Below, piece by piece: positions 1 through 8,373 of a DNA stretch of 34,669 bases. The stretch is from assembly GCA_028287285.1 (NCBI GenBank), contig JAQBPY010000081.1, forward strand, positions 1 to 34,669. The letters run 5' to 3'. Under the pieces are notes generated by a model that saw only the letters and a program-made list of their open reading frames with translations, was not told where the DNA came from and did no database searches. Origin of the DNA: Gemmatimonadota bacterium (GTDB lineage Bacteria > Gemmatimonadota > Gemmatimonadetes > Gemmatimonadales > Gemmatimonadaceae). Both the position numbers and the translations under genes were made by a program. Each line of letters begins with the position of its first letter. Positions within the stretch are counted from its first letter, which is position 1.

Positions 1-66
1 GATGCCCAGTGCGCCGCCGGCGAGCGCGGACAACTTGAGGAAGGTGCGGCGGTCTGATGAGCTCAC
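1..66 (-). CDS. Tat-exported protein, N-terminal fragment
   Basis: Only the first 22 codons are inside the window and the gene runs off the left edge. Reading leftward from a GTG at 66-64, the product begins MSSSDRRTFLKLSALAGG. This has the twin-arginine consensus (S/T-R-R-x-F-L-K) followed by a hydrophobic Ala/Gly/Leu stretch, so it should be exported folded through the Tat system. A GGAG ribosome-binding site lies about 7 nt before the GTG on the minus strand, which supports this start. The mature protein is not visible. Tat cargo of this kind is often a cofactor-containing oxidoreductase or a metallophosphatase, but nothing here decides that. Confidence 0.6.
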   Translation of the reverse strand, partial: MSSSDRRTFLKLSALAGGALGI

Positions 67-201
67 GGAATACTCCGGTGTACGAGGCGCGATTAAGCTA
101 CGCGTCGTCGCACCGTGGCGGCAGTTCACCCGTGGCCAAGTCCGAGCCAGATCGTTCTAGACGGGATGTGGGGGACAGTGCGCGCCGGTCTGCTCACAGA
201 C

Positions 202-1236
202 TCACCTCCCTATCCGCCCAAAATCCACATTGCCTATGCCGTATTGCTTCCAGTCTGCATAGTCGAAATGCCACCACTCCGCCTCGAACACCGTAAACCG
301 CTCGGCTTCCATCGCAGTGCGCAAGAGCGCACGATACCAGCGCTGGCGCGAAGTACCACCCGGATAGTCCGGGTATGCGCGCGATGAGGTTTCGTCGTAT
401 GTGCTCACCATCTCCACCGGCGCGCCGGTTCCGAGATCATAGAGCGTGAGGTCCACGGCGGCACCGCGATTGTGGCGCGATCCCTTTGACGGATCGGCAA
501 CGAAGATGTGCTTGTCCTTTGGCGACGCATCCCAGAACATCTTTGTCACATACCAGGGCCGGTAACCGTCGTGAATGAGCAACCCATAGCCCTGGGCACG
601 CAGCGCCTTGTTCGCGCGCACGACCGCTTCTGCCGCGGGACGCTGGAGAAATGCCCGCGCCTCGGAATAGAACGGTGTGCCGAACAGGTTGTTGCTGGTC
701 GCGTAACGGATCTCGAGCTTGATCGTTGGATCGAGCGTCGTGAGCTCCACGAGATCGGTTGGCCTGAATGGACCAGCCTCCACAGGTGGCGATGCGGCAA
801 GCGCCTCCTTCCTGAGCTCCGCCATGGGCCGAACCGGCGGCACAAGCAGCTGATTGCCTGACTCCGGCCCCACTTGCCGACGAACCAGTTGAGTGCCGTC
901 GGCGATGAGGCTCGTCACCCTGCCTGCCGTATTCCGCAGGAAGCGCACGCGCGACTTTTCACCAGCCGAAAAGACATCAGCGGACTGCTCGGCAAGCGTG
1001 ACGTCCGCGAACTTGCGCATGTGCAGCACCAGGCGCCCGTCGCGCTCGAGCACCATGGCGCTGTCGGCTTCGGGCCCGTATTCGCCAATCAGCGCAAGCC
1101 ACCGCTCGGGCGGTGCCACAGGAGGCTCCGACGCGCGCGGCGTAGTGGCCTGCGCGGGTACATTCGATCCACACGCAGCCGCAAGCACCAGCACCAGCGC
1201 CAATGCACTCGCACGCATTTTGTGGAGGTTTTCCAT
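202..1236 (-). CDS. VanX-like D-alanyl-D-alanine dipeptidase (M15D), lipoprotein
   Basis: A 344-residue zinc peptidase predicted to hydrolyse D-Ala-D-Ala at the outer face of the membrane or in the periplasm, most likely to recycle peptidoglycan dipeptide. The VanX signature is complete: the GYRP Arg near residue 226, SRHNRGAAVD (His255 and Asp262 as zinc ligands) and EAEWWHF (catalytic Glu320, ligand His323). The N-terminus is a lipoprotein-type signal with Cys22 after LAAA. Residues 45-120 form an extra beta-rich region that resembles the small DUF3471-like domain found on some hydrolases; this comparison is tentative. I start at ATG 1236, with AGGA about 11 nt upstream; ATG 1218 is possible. 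It lies 52 bp downstream of the pseudokinase gene on the same strand and may be cotranscribed. No vanH/vanA ligase is visible, so a glycopeptide-resistance role is unlikely. Confidence 0.85.
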   Translation of the reverse strand: MENLHKMRASALALVLVLAAACGSNVPAQATTPRASEPPVAPPERWLALIGEYGPEADSAMVLERDGRLVLHMRKFADVTLAEQSADVFSAGEKSRVRFLRNTAGRVTSLIADGTQLVRRQVGPESGNQLLVPPVRPMAELRKEALAASPPVEAGPFRPTDLVELTTLDPTIKLEIRYATSNNLFGTPFYSEARAFLQRPAAEAVVRANKALRAQGYGLLIHDGYRPWYVTKMFWDASPKDKHIFVADPSKGSRHNRGAAVDLTLYDLGTGAPVEMVSTYDETSSRAYPDYPGGTSRQRWYRALLRTAMEAERFTVFEAEWWHFDYADWKQYGIGNVDFGRIGR

Positions 1237-1288
1237 GCGCCAACTTATCCTGTCTGCATGGCCGCCGTTAGCATGAGCGAATGCTCCG

Positions 1289-3844
1289 CTACGGCAACCG
1301 GCCCGACAGCCGCTCGAAATGCGCATTGCCGGAGAGCGAGGCGAACGCCGGATCGAGCCGGGCCCATGCGGGCTGCACAAAGCCGCCAGGCGCCAACACT
1401 TCATCCAGCAGACGAAGCGCCTCCTCGCGCTCTCCGATTGCGACGTACGTCCGCGCCACGAGATACTGATTCCACGCACCCTCGATCTTGTCCGTGGAAA
1501 ACGAAAGGTCCTGCAGTGACCGTGTGCCCGACGCGATCGTTGCATCGTGCCTGTTGAGAATGGAATACGCCTGGGCAAGCTCCTGGTCGATGCGATGCCC
1601 ATTTATCGCATCGCGCCGAGTACCCTCGAGCGATGCGCGCGCAGAGTCGGCATACGAACGGGCTCGCACGAAATTGCCGCGCAGCGAATAGATCTGCGCC
1701 AGCGTGAGCGCCCACGCGCCGCGCCCTTCCACGAACGCATCGCTCCGCATCACCAGCAGCCGGTCCTGCAGCGCCGGATCCAGCATCCACGGTATCACGC
1801 GCCCACCCGTGAGCAGATTCACGTCGTCTGCAAGCGCCACCGACTCCCGCATCTCCGCGCGGGCACCTTCGCGATTTCTCTCCGCCAGGCGAACGAGCAT
1901 CAGCCGGAAAATGATGTGCGGGTCCATCGGATCGATGGAATTTGCGAGGATGAGCTTGCCGGAGGCGTCGTCGTTCTGGCCCAGCACCATCATGATGTCT
2001 GCGGCATGCTGCAGCGACAGCATGGAACGTGTGTCCAGCAGCAGCGCATGCTCCACGCTTACGCGCGCCTCTTCCCACCGGCCGTTGTAGCTCTGCGACA
2101 GCGCTAGGCCGTCCCACGGCTCCGACATCTCGGGTGCAAGACGTGTGGCCTCGAGCTGCGCGGCAAGGGCCCTTTTGTGCTCCCGCGAGACTTCGTCGTA
2201 GTACATGCCGCGCGCCCACTGGCTCTCCCACCGCTGTGGCGCCAGCTCCATCGCGCGCTCGGACGCACGACGCGCCTCATCGGCATCCGACGGCACGCTG
2301 AATGGGAGCACGATCATGTGTGCTCTCGCGAGGCGGGCCCACGCGAGCGCGAATTTCGGATCCAGGGCAACGGCCTTGGTGTAGTTCGCAATCGCCTTTC
2401 GGATCGTCGGCTGGTCGGTTGCCGTCAACGCGCGTGAGTCCGACTCGGCGCGGAGAAACGCTTCGTACGCGGCGGCATTTTCCGTTGGCCGCGCAGTGAG
2501 CCGGGACGGCTGCCCGGGCGTGAGCGGAATCTTGAGTACCCCGGCGACCTGCGTCATCAGCAGGTTTTCATACTGCGGCAGGTCGCTGACCGGCACCCTG
2601 TTCGCCGTCCTCCAGACCGCCTTTCCACTGCGTGAATCAAGCAGCGCGAACTGCACACGCACCGTCGCGGCCGATCCACTCCTGTCGGCGTGCACGCTGC
2701 CCACGATCAGGTACCGGACATTCAGCTCCGCCGCCATCGTGGCAAGTGGTTTCGTGCTGCCCTTGTACGGCAGCGAGCTGGCTCGCCCTACCATCTGGAC
2801 GGTGGGGATGTTCGCAATCCGCACGCGGATCTCTTCCGAAATACCGTCCGAGAGAAATTCTTCGTCGGGAGCGCCCTCGTTGTAGAGCGGCAGCATTCCA
2901 ATGCGAATCTCCGGATTCTCGTCGGCGCTGGTGTTGTCTTGCGGGGCAAATGCGCCGCCGAGATATGCGGCGAGGAATGCCATCAGACCGACCCCCGCCG
3001 TAACGCCGGCCGCGATCCAGCGTCCGCGCATCGACTTCTTCGGCTTCGTCGCAGGCACGAGGTTCGCCGTCCACCACGCCGCCTCCAGCGCCTTCACGAG
3101 CTCTGCTGCCGTCTGGGGCCGGCTCTGCGGGTCCTTTGCCAGCGACTGGAGCACCAGTGCATTCAGGGCCGCGGGTGCATCACGCTCCGTTGCCGCAACA
3201 CGCTGTGTGGGAAGAACGGCAAACTGCGTCTCCACGTGCCGCCCGGACGTCAGGCGCCCCGTAAAGGCATGCGCACCGGACAACAGCTCGTCTGCCAGAA
3301 CGCCCCACGCAAAAAGATCTGCGCCCACGTCGGCTCCTTCCACCTCGACACCCCGCGCCGCGGCAATCGCCTTCGCCACCCCGAAATCGATGACCGTGGC
3401 CACATCAGCCGTGAGCCATAGACTGTCTACGTCAATGGCGCGATGATCCACCCCGTGCGCGTGCGCATACTCCAGCGCCGCCGCCACATCGTGAAGAATC
3501 TTCACCACCACGTCGATGGGCAGCGGGCCAGGCTCGAGGTGATGCCGGAGCGTTTCACCGTCGACGAATGGCATCACGTAGTACACGAGACCGTCGGCGG
3601 ACTGCCCACCGCCAAGCACAGACACGACGTGCGCTTCATCCAGGCGGGCCAACGGCTCGATGGCCCGCAAAAACACCTCGAGATCGAGGCCTTCGGCAAC
3701 GTCATCCGGCAGCACCCGAATCAGGACCTGCCGTCCCGTGGATGCATCGCGCGCCACGAAGGATCGCTCGCGCGCATCCTCACGCTCGATCGTGCAGGTG
3801 GTGCCGAGTGCTGCTTCGAGGCGGGAGCGGAGAGTAGCGTCCAA
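1289..3844 (-). CDS. Membrane pseudokinase with TolB/FlgO-like and TPR domains
   Basis: An 851-residue protein with a Ser/Thr-kinase fold (about 1-255), a TM helix (276-298), a TolB-N/FlgO-like domain (about 313-440) and C-terminal TPR-like helical repeats. The kinase domain looks inactive. The glycine loop is lost, the ATP-binding Lys of VAIK is Arg43, HRD is HRA with the catalytic Asp replaced by Ala136, the following Lys is Asp138, and the Mg-binding Asn is Ser141. The activation segment has collapsed and has no APE motif. Only DFG (153-155) remains. The rest of the fold and the reading frame are intact, so this is a pseudokinase and not a decaying gene. The start is TTG 3844, chosen because the N-terminus then aligns with the intact paralogue at 24375-26822. 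It probably senses or scaffolds at the inner membrane, with the TPRs outside. VanX follows 52 bp downstream. Confidence 0.8.
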   Translation of the reverse strand: MDATLRSRLEAALGTTCTIEREDARERSFVARDASTGRQVLIRVLPDDVAEGLDLEVFLRAIEPLARLDEAHVVSVLGGGQSADGLVYYVMPFVDGETLRHHLEPGPLPIDVVVKILHDVAAALEYAHAHGVDHRAIDVDSLWLTADVATVIDFGVAKAIAAARGVEVEGADVGADLFAWGVLADELLSGAHAFTGRLTSGRHVETQFAVLPTQRVAATERDAPAALNALVLQSLAKDPQSRPQTAAELVKALEAAWWTANLVPATKPKKSMRGRWIAAGVTAGVGLMAFLAAYLGGAFAPQDNTSADENPEIRIGMLPLYNEGAPDEEFLSDGISEEIRVRIANIPTVQMVGRASSLPYKGSTKPLATMAAELNVRYLIVGSVHADRSGSAATVRVQFALLDSRSGKAVWRTANRVPVSDLPQYENLLMTQVAGVLKIPLTPGQPSRLTARPTENAAAYEAFLRAESDSRALTATDQPTIRKAIANYTKAVALDPKFALAWARLARAHMIVLPFSVPSDADEARRASERAMELAPQRWESQWARGMYYDEVSREHKRALAAQLEATRLAPEMSEPWDGLALSQSYNGRWEEARVSVEHALLLDTRSMLSLQHAADIMMVLGQNDDASGKLILANSIDPMDPHIIFRLMLVRLAERNREGARAEMRESVALADDVNLLTGGRVIPWMLDPALQDRLLVMRSDAFVEGRGAWALTLAQIYSLRGNFVRARSYADSARASLEGTRRDAINGHRIDQELAQAYSILNRHDATIASGTRSLQDLSFSTDKIEGAWNQYLVARTYVAIGEREEALRLLDEVLAPGGFVQPAWARLDPAFASLSGNAHFERLSGRLP

Positions 3845-3996
3845 GGTGGGCTGAAACCGGAGTGTTGCGTCCAGACGCTGAACTTATGGCGTGTCCGTTG
3901 GTGGCGTAAGAAACGGTGCGCCATGTCCGTCAGGAGGCTGGTGGACCATCTCTGAATTAGGGACAGCACATTGTCACACCGTGTGTTACAACCCAC

Positions 3997-4002
3997 TAGA
4001 AT
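3997..4002 (+). promoter_or_regulatory. Candidate -10 element TAGAAT, near-leaderless promoter
   Basis: TAGAAT matches the sigma-70 -10 consensus at five of six positions. A TTGTCA lies at 3971-3976, with a 20-bp spacer that is longer than ideal. Transcription would begin about 3 nt before the ATG at 4012, giving a nearly leaderless mRNA. That is consistent with the lack of a clear Shine-Dalgarno sequence there. The region also separates two divergent genes. Confidence 0.3.
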
Positions 4003-4011
4003 CACTGCTGA

Positions 4012-4938
4012 ATGTCCTACCTCGATTTCACCACATTCCGCCGGTCCCTCGGCCGTACGCCGTCGCTCGTCCGCATGAGTGCGCGGGTGCGAGGTCTCGA
4101 GCTCGCCGTATGGACGTCACCCCCTGTTGGCACATCGCTGCCTCTGCTTCTCGTGAACGGTGGGCTGCTCTACGATCACGCATTGTTGTGGCCCGCCCTG
4201 TCTCCTCTGGCGGCAGCACGGCAGGTCATCCTCTACGACCAGCGCGGCCGCGGCGCGTCCCAGCCACCGCCAGATCCACTCTTGGCGCGGCTCGAGGACG
4301 ACGCGCTGGACATCGGCGCGCTCCGTCGTGCACTGGGTATCCGGCAGTGGGATGTGCTCGGCCACTCATGGGGCGGCGGAATCGCGATGCTCGGCGTCGT
4401 GGACGATCTCGCGGGCACACGACGTCTCGTCACGGTGGATGCGGTTGGCCCCACGTCCGATTGGATGCCGGCACTGCACGCCAACGCTGTCGCGAATGTG
4501 TCGGACGAATACGCCGAGACGCTCGGGAAGCTCTACGGCGTTCCCCTCACGGAGCCGGACGTCGCCGTCCACGGCGCCTATTCGCGCGCCAGTTATCCCG
4601 CCTACTTCGCGGATCCCGGCTTTGCCGCCCACTTTGCCCCGCCGGATGCGGTCAGTCCCACCGGTGCGGTGGTGGCGGCACGTTTGCGCCGCGAGGGGTA
4701 TGATTGGCGTGAGCGCCTGCGTGCCCTTTCCACGCCCACGCTCGTCATGCATGGAGAACGAGACGCCCTACCCGCTACCGTCGCACATACGCTGCGCGCG
4801 CTCCTTCCACACGCGCAGCTCGAACTGATTCCCGACGCTGGTCACATGCCATTCTGGGAGGCGCCCGAGCGCTTTTTCAGCCTGGTCAACTCCTTTCTCG
4901 CGCCAGCTCGCACGCTCCCGCCTCGCAGCACTCGATGA
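4012..4938 (+). CDS. Alpha/beta hydrolase, proline iminopeptidase-like (S33)
   Basis: A 308-residue cytoplasmic alpha/beta hydrolase. Visible features are the oxyanion region near NGGLLYDH (49-56), DQRGRGAS (76-83), the nucleophile elbow GHSWGG with Ser119, the acid Asp251 in GERDALP and His278 in DAGHMPFWE. The NGG and DQRG segments with GHSWGG are typical of the S33 prolyl aminopeptidase group, but other esterases share them, so the substrate is unknown. There is no signal peptide. ATG 4012 is used because the candidate promoter sits just upstream; ATG 4075 would remove the first 21 residues. The last codons overlap the next gene by ATGA, which suggests coupled translation with the metalloprotease pair. 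Confidence 0.75.
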   Translation: MSYLDFTTFRRSLGRTPSLVRMSARVRGLELAVWTSPPVGTSLPLLLVNGGLLYDHALLWPALSPLAAARQVILYDQRGRGASQPPPDPLLARLEDDALDIGALRRALGIRQWDVLGHSWGGGIAMLGVVDDLAGTRRLVTVDAVGPTSDWMPALHANAVANVSDEYAETLGKLYGVPLTEPDVAVHGAYSRASYPAYFADPGFAAHFAPPDAVSPTGAVVAARLRREGYDWRERLRALSTPTLVMHGERDALPATVAHTLRALLPHAQLELIPDAGHMPFWEAPERFFSLVNSFLAPARTLPPRSTR

Positions 4939-5669
4939 TCCGCCATCGCTCACGCTTTCGGTCCGCCTCGATCTACGCGCTGCTCTTCGTCCTGCTTCCG
5001 CTCACGTCCGCCGCGCGCGTGACGCGCGGACGCACGAACGTGGCGAGCAGCGGAATGCTCGGTTGGTCGTTGCCGGCCGGCGATCCCACCCCGGCAGGCG
5101 TCCGGGCCGAAGCACGACGCCGGCTCGCTGAGCATGCAGAAGGCACCTACATCGGCGAGATGCTCGCGGAGCGCGACAGCGCGCTCGCGCGCTGGCCAAA
5201 CCGCACGGACGACCCCCTCCGGGTATGGGTGCAACCCAATGCGGCCATCGACGGCTGGACCACCGACTACGTGGCCGACGTGCGCCGCGCATTCCGCGAA
5301 TGGGACGCCATCCAGCTGCCGGTGCGATTCGTCTTCTCCGGCGATTCCGCCCACGCCGACGTCCACGTCACTTTCGTCAATCATTTCGACGAGGAGATCA
5401 GTGGCCGCACCAACTGGGCGCGCGACGATGACTGGTGGATCACCGACGCCGACATCGTGCTGGCCGTGTACCATCGCGGCGGCCCGATGCTCGACGACGA
5501 GTCCATGCACGCTATGTCGCTGCACGAGATCGGGCACCTGCTCGGGCTCGACCACACGGTCGATTCCACGAGCGTGATGGCGTCGAAGGTCCGGGTGCGC
5601 TCGCTTTCCCGCGCCGATCGCGAGACCGTCAAGCTGCTGTACACCCTTCCGCCGGGAGGCGTCCGCTAG
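4935..5669 (+). CDS. Secreted matrixin-like zinc metalloprotease
   Basis: A 244-residue exported metalloprotease of the metzincin (M10 matrixin-like) type. Residues 1-27 form a signal peptide or anchor (basic start, LLFVLLPLTSAA). The catalytic motif is HEIGHLLGLDH (His197, Glu198, His201, His207), followed by a Met-turn SVMAS (Met215), both in the normal order and spacing. Upstream lies a segment with a conserved frame (TYIGEML...DSALARWP...LRVWV) shared with the next gene. There is no obvious propeptide Cys switch. The start overlaps the stop of the hydrolase gene by four bases. It and the following gene look like an ancient tandem duplication. The substrate is unknown; the likely site of action is the cell envelope or outside the cell. 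Confidence 0.8.
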   Translation: MIRHRSRFRSASIYALLFVLLPLTSAARVTRGRTNVASSGMLGWSLPAGDPTPAGVRAEARRRLAEHAEGTYIGEMLAERDSALARWPNRTDDPLRVWVQPNAAIDGWTTDYVADVRRAFREWDAIQLPVRFVFSGDSAHADVHVTFVNHFDEEISGRTNWARDDDWWITDADIVLAVYHRGGPMLDDESMHAMSLHEIGHLLGLDHTVDSTSVMASKVRVRSLSRADRETVKLLYTLPPGGVR

Positions 5670-5674
5670 TTCGC

Positions 5675-6454
5675 CTGCGTCTCGAACTCGTACTCGGCGC
5701 ACTCGTACTGGGGCTCGCCGGGTTCATCGTGGTCAACGGCGTTCGAGTCAGGCGCACGCACGACGCTCGCCGAGCCGCCGCGCTCGCGCGGGATACCGTC
5801 ATCGTCACCGCTGGACAGATCCAGAGTGTCGTTCGCCGTGAGATCATTCCCGCCGGCAAGGGCCCCGTGACCCCGCCCGCCGAGATGCGGCGTCAGGTGA
5901 AGAATCTCGCGACGGGGACGTACATCAACGATGTGCTGAGCGAGCAGGACAGCGCGCTCTATCGCTGGCCCGAGCGGCTCACCGATGCGTTGCGCGTCTA
6001 CATCGAGCCGTCATCAACGGTCGAGAACTGGGATCCCCACTATCCCGAGATGGCCCGCACCGTGTTCGATGAGTGGAGCGAGGCAGGCTTTCCGCTCCGC
6101 TTCACCTTCATCTACGACTCCACCACCGCCGACATCAGCATCCGGTGGATCAATCGCTTTGGCCCGGAAGAAGGGCAACGCATCGGCGTTACCGATCGCG
6201 TGCAGACGAGCCAGTTCCAGATCTCGAGGGCGCGCGTGGCCGTGGCCAACCACGACAGCGCCGGCCGGCCCCTCTCGGCAAAGATCGTGGGCGGTGTGAT
6301 TCGGCATGAGGTGGGGCATGCGCTCGGACTCAATCACGCGAACGACGCCACGAGCGTGATGTTTCGGGAATCGGCGACGGCGACGATCAGCAACTCGGAC
6401 CGCGCGACGCTCAGGCTGTTGTATCTCGTGCCGGCGGGCTCCCTGAAGGAGTAG
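5675..6454 (+). CDS. Second matrixin-like zinc metalloprotease, membrane-anchored
   Basis: About 259 residues. A TM helix near the N-terminus (about 5-20) is followed by a region parallel to the previous gene (TYINDVL...DSALYRWPE...LRVYI). The zinc motif is HEVGHALGLNH (His211, Glu212, His215, His221), with a Met-turn SVMFR (Met229). The C-terminus LLYLVPAGS matches LLYTLPPGG of the neighbour, so the two are full paralogues and not a split gene. The start is odd: between the previous stop (5669) and the TM segment there is no ATG, GTG or TTG in frame. I use CTG 5675, with GGGAGG 15 nt upstream. The only upstream in-frame ATG is 5435, far inside the previous gene. The stop abuts the convergent PDZ gene with no base between them. 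Confidence 0.7.
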   Translation: MRLELVLGALVLGLAGFIVVNGVRVRRTHDARRAAALARDTVIVTAGQIQSVVRREIIPAGKGPVTPPAEMRRQVKNLATGTYINDVLSEQDSALYRWPERLTDALRVYIEPSSTVENWDPHYPEMARTVFDEWSEAGFPLRFTFIYDSTTADISIRWINRFGPEEGQRIGVTDRVQTSQFQISRARVAVANHDSAGRPLSAKIVGGVIRHEVGHALGLNHANDATSVMFRESATATISNSDRATLRLLYLVPAGSLKE

Positions 6455-7666
6455 CTACCACTTCAGGGCCAGCTTCATCGCCTTCTTCGCGCGCACGATT
6501 TCCACGTCCACCGTCCGGTCGCCGTTGTCGTTGGCGAGACCCACCAGCTCGCGCACCTCGGCCACCGTGCGCACGGCCTGCCCGCCCACCTTCGTGAGAA
6601 CGTCGCCGTCGCGGAGGCCGGATTCGTTGGCCGGTGATCCCGTTGGCGAGATGGTCACGAGCACGCCCGACCCGATGCCGATGGCGCGGCCCATGTCTTC
6701 GGAGATCGACAGCAGCTGCGCGCCCGCAACGCCGTTGCTGGAAAAGCTGAACGCATAGGCCGGCTGCACCCGGAGCGGCGCGTTCTGGATGCCGGGCACC
6801 GGAGGGGCGAGCAGGACACGGGGAGCGGACACCGCGGTACTGGGAGGTGGCAGCGTGGACGAGCGCGGAAAACGCGGCGCGTCGGGCACACCGGCAAGTG
6901 CCCAGGAGCTGGCGTCGCCACGCGTTTCGTCATCGCGGCGGAGCACGATCCGCGATGGAGCCCTGGCGACAGTCACTGCCACGTCGCGCGTCTTGCCGTC
7001 GCGACGAATCCGCACGTTCAACTTTGCATTCGGGCGCAGCATCTGCGTGAGCGAGATGTCATTGCTGCGAACGTCATGCCCATCATAGGCAATCAGCGTG
7101 TCCGACGGCTCGATGCCGGCACGCTGCGCCGGCGAGCTGGGGTCCACGGAGAGAATGCGCGGATACGACAGGTAGCGCACGAAGTATTGCCCGCCGTCCA
7201 CCCACTGCACGCTCGCGCCCTCGGTCACGAAGCCGATCCAGCCGCGGGGGATGGCATCGGTTTCGCGCGCCTGCGTCAGTGCGCGCTGTATCGCCGCCAC
7301 GGAGCGCTCCGCGGCCGCCCCGGTCACCTGCATGCGCAGCATGCCCGAGGGCGCGGCGTGATCCGGCCCATCGTCGCTGAAGCGAATGATCATCGGACGA
7401 AGCTGCGTGACCATGCCGGTAATGGCTTCGGCGAGGTGCCGCCGCTCCGCGCTGGAAAGATCGTCGCTCTCGTTGTAGACACGCGTGAGCGAATCCAGCT
7501 TGTGCTGCAGCCCTTTCACGACCCGCTCCACCGAATCGGACAGCTCCGCCCGCGGCGCGGCACGCCGCGTCGTGACCTCGACGCGCTGCGCCTGCACCGG
7601 CGCGACACCAGAGGCGATGGCGAGGATGACTAACGACGCGTTAATGCGAGAGTATGATGCGGACAT
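6455..7666 (-). CDS. Periplasmic protein with two PDZ domains, no protease domain
   Basis: A 403-residue exported protein. A signal peptide (about 1-27, ending PVQAQ) is followed by a helical region with coiled-coil character (about 40-95). PDZ1 spans about 142-235 (SPAQRAGIEPSDTLIAYDG) and PDZ2 about 310-403 (SPANESGLRDGDVLTKVGG). PDZ domains of this kind bind C-termini or unfolded chains in HtrA/DegS/RseP proteases, but no trypsin-like or metalloprotease domain is present here. Its ATG shares one base with the anti-sigma stop (TAATG), so it is the third gene of a sigma / anti-sigma / PDZ operon. I infer a role in sensing or presenting envelope damage to that regulatory pair. It could also be a chaperone. 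It ends stop-to-stop against the metalloprotease gene. Confidence 0.75.
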   Translation of the reverse strand: MSASYSRINASLVILAIASGVAPVQAQRVEVTTRRAAPRAELSDSVERVVKGLQHKLDSLTRVYNESDDLSSAERRHLAEAITGMVTQLRPMIIRFSDDGPDHAAPSGMLRMQVTGAAAERSVAAIQRALTQARETDAIPRGWIGFVTEGASVQWVDGGQYFVRYLSYPRILSVDPSSPAQRAGIEPSDTLIAYDGHDVRSNDISLTQMLRPNAKLNVRIRRDGKTRDVAVTVARAPSRIVLRRDDETRGDASSWALAGVPDAPRFPRSSTLPPPSTAVSAPRVLLAPPVPGIQNAPLRVQPAYAFSFSSNGVAGAQLLSISEDMGRAIGIGSGVLVTISPTGSPANESGLRDGDVLTKVGGQAVRTVAEVRELVGLANDNGDRTVDVEIVRAKKAMKLALKW

Positions 7667-8373
7667 TAGAAGCTGTTTACGCGAAGCGACGAGGGAAGCG
7701 AGGTATTGAGCTGCCGAAGCGTGGCTTCGCGCTGGCCCAGCGTCGTGAGGTAGTAACCGTTGATCACGGGATCATGCGGCGCCTGCCGCATGGCCTCCCG
7801 GGTAGTGGAGATCACGCGATCGAGCGCGGCGAGCCGGGAGCGGTACGCGACCGGACTCCCATTCGTGCCCGTCGTGTCGAAGCGCGCAAGAAATGCCGCA
7901 GCCTGCTGATACGTGACCTCGGAGCGCTGCTGCGCGGCCCGCGCGTCGTCCACGGTGGCAAAGGCGTTGGAGTCCGGCGTCTGTCCGGCACTCGCTGGCG
8001 CCGGTGCCTGCGCTACGGACTGCGCCGACGGAAGCACGGACGCGCCGGCAGAGGCACGACCGGCCATGGCACCGCCGGCCATCAGCAGCAGGCCGGCCGC
8101 AATCCGCAGCAGCCGGCGGTTCGTGCGCACTGCCATGGCCGGCATGATGACCACCGGAGCGCTCGCACCCTTCGCGAGCTCCGCCGAAATGGCGTCCCAG
8201 CGCGTGAGCGGCAGGCCAAATGGCTCTCGCTCGGCATGCGCCATGGATACCAGGGTCTCGTACGCCCCGCACTCCCGTGCGCACGATGCACACGTGGCCA
8301 GGTGCCCGGCTTCGTCGTCCGTTGGCGGCTCGTCGCCGAGTGCGGCGAGGCGTTCAGTAGGAAGGTGCAGCAT
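7666..8373 (-). CDS. Zinc-binding (ZAS) membrane anti-sigma factor
   Basis: A 235-residue single-pass membrane protein. The cytoplasmic N-terminus carries the anti-sigma HxxxCxxC motif (His24, Cys28, Cys31 in HLATCASC). A TM helix follows at about 88-107 and a periplasmic Ala/Gln-rich, probably helical, tail after it. It should bind and hold the ECF sigma factor encoded just upstream. ATG 8373 is chosen because it places the ZAS motif at the usual distance from the start; it overlaps the sigma gene by 20 nt, which supports coupled synthesis. The periplasmic tail is the likely site for signal-induced cleavage or ligand binding. No specific protease site can be read from the sequence. Confidence 0.8.
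   Translation of the reverse strand: MLHLPTERLAALGDEPPTDDEAGHLATCASCARECGAYETLVSMAHAEREPFGLPLTRWDAISAELAKGASAPVVIMPAMAVRTNRRLLRIAAGLLLMAGGAMAGRASAGASVLPSAQSVAQAPAPASAGQTPDSNAFATVDDARAAQQRSEVTYQQAAAFLARFDTTGTNGSPVAYRSRLAALDRVISTTREAMRQAPHDPVINGYYLTTLGQREATLRQLNTSLPSSLRVNSF

Noticed and set aside
202-1236. Glycopeptide-resistance (van) cluster
   Set aside because: Only the VanX-like enzyme is present; no VanH/VanA ligase or VanRS regulators are next to it.
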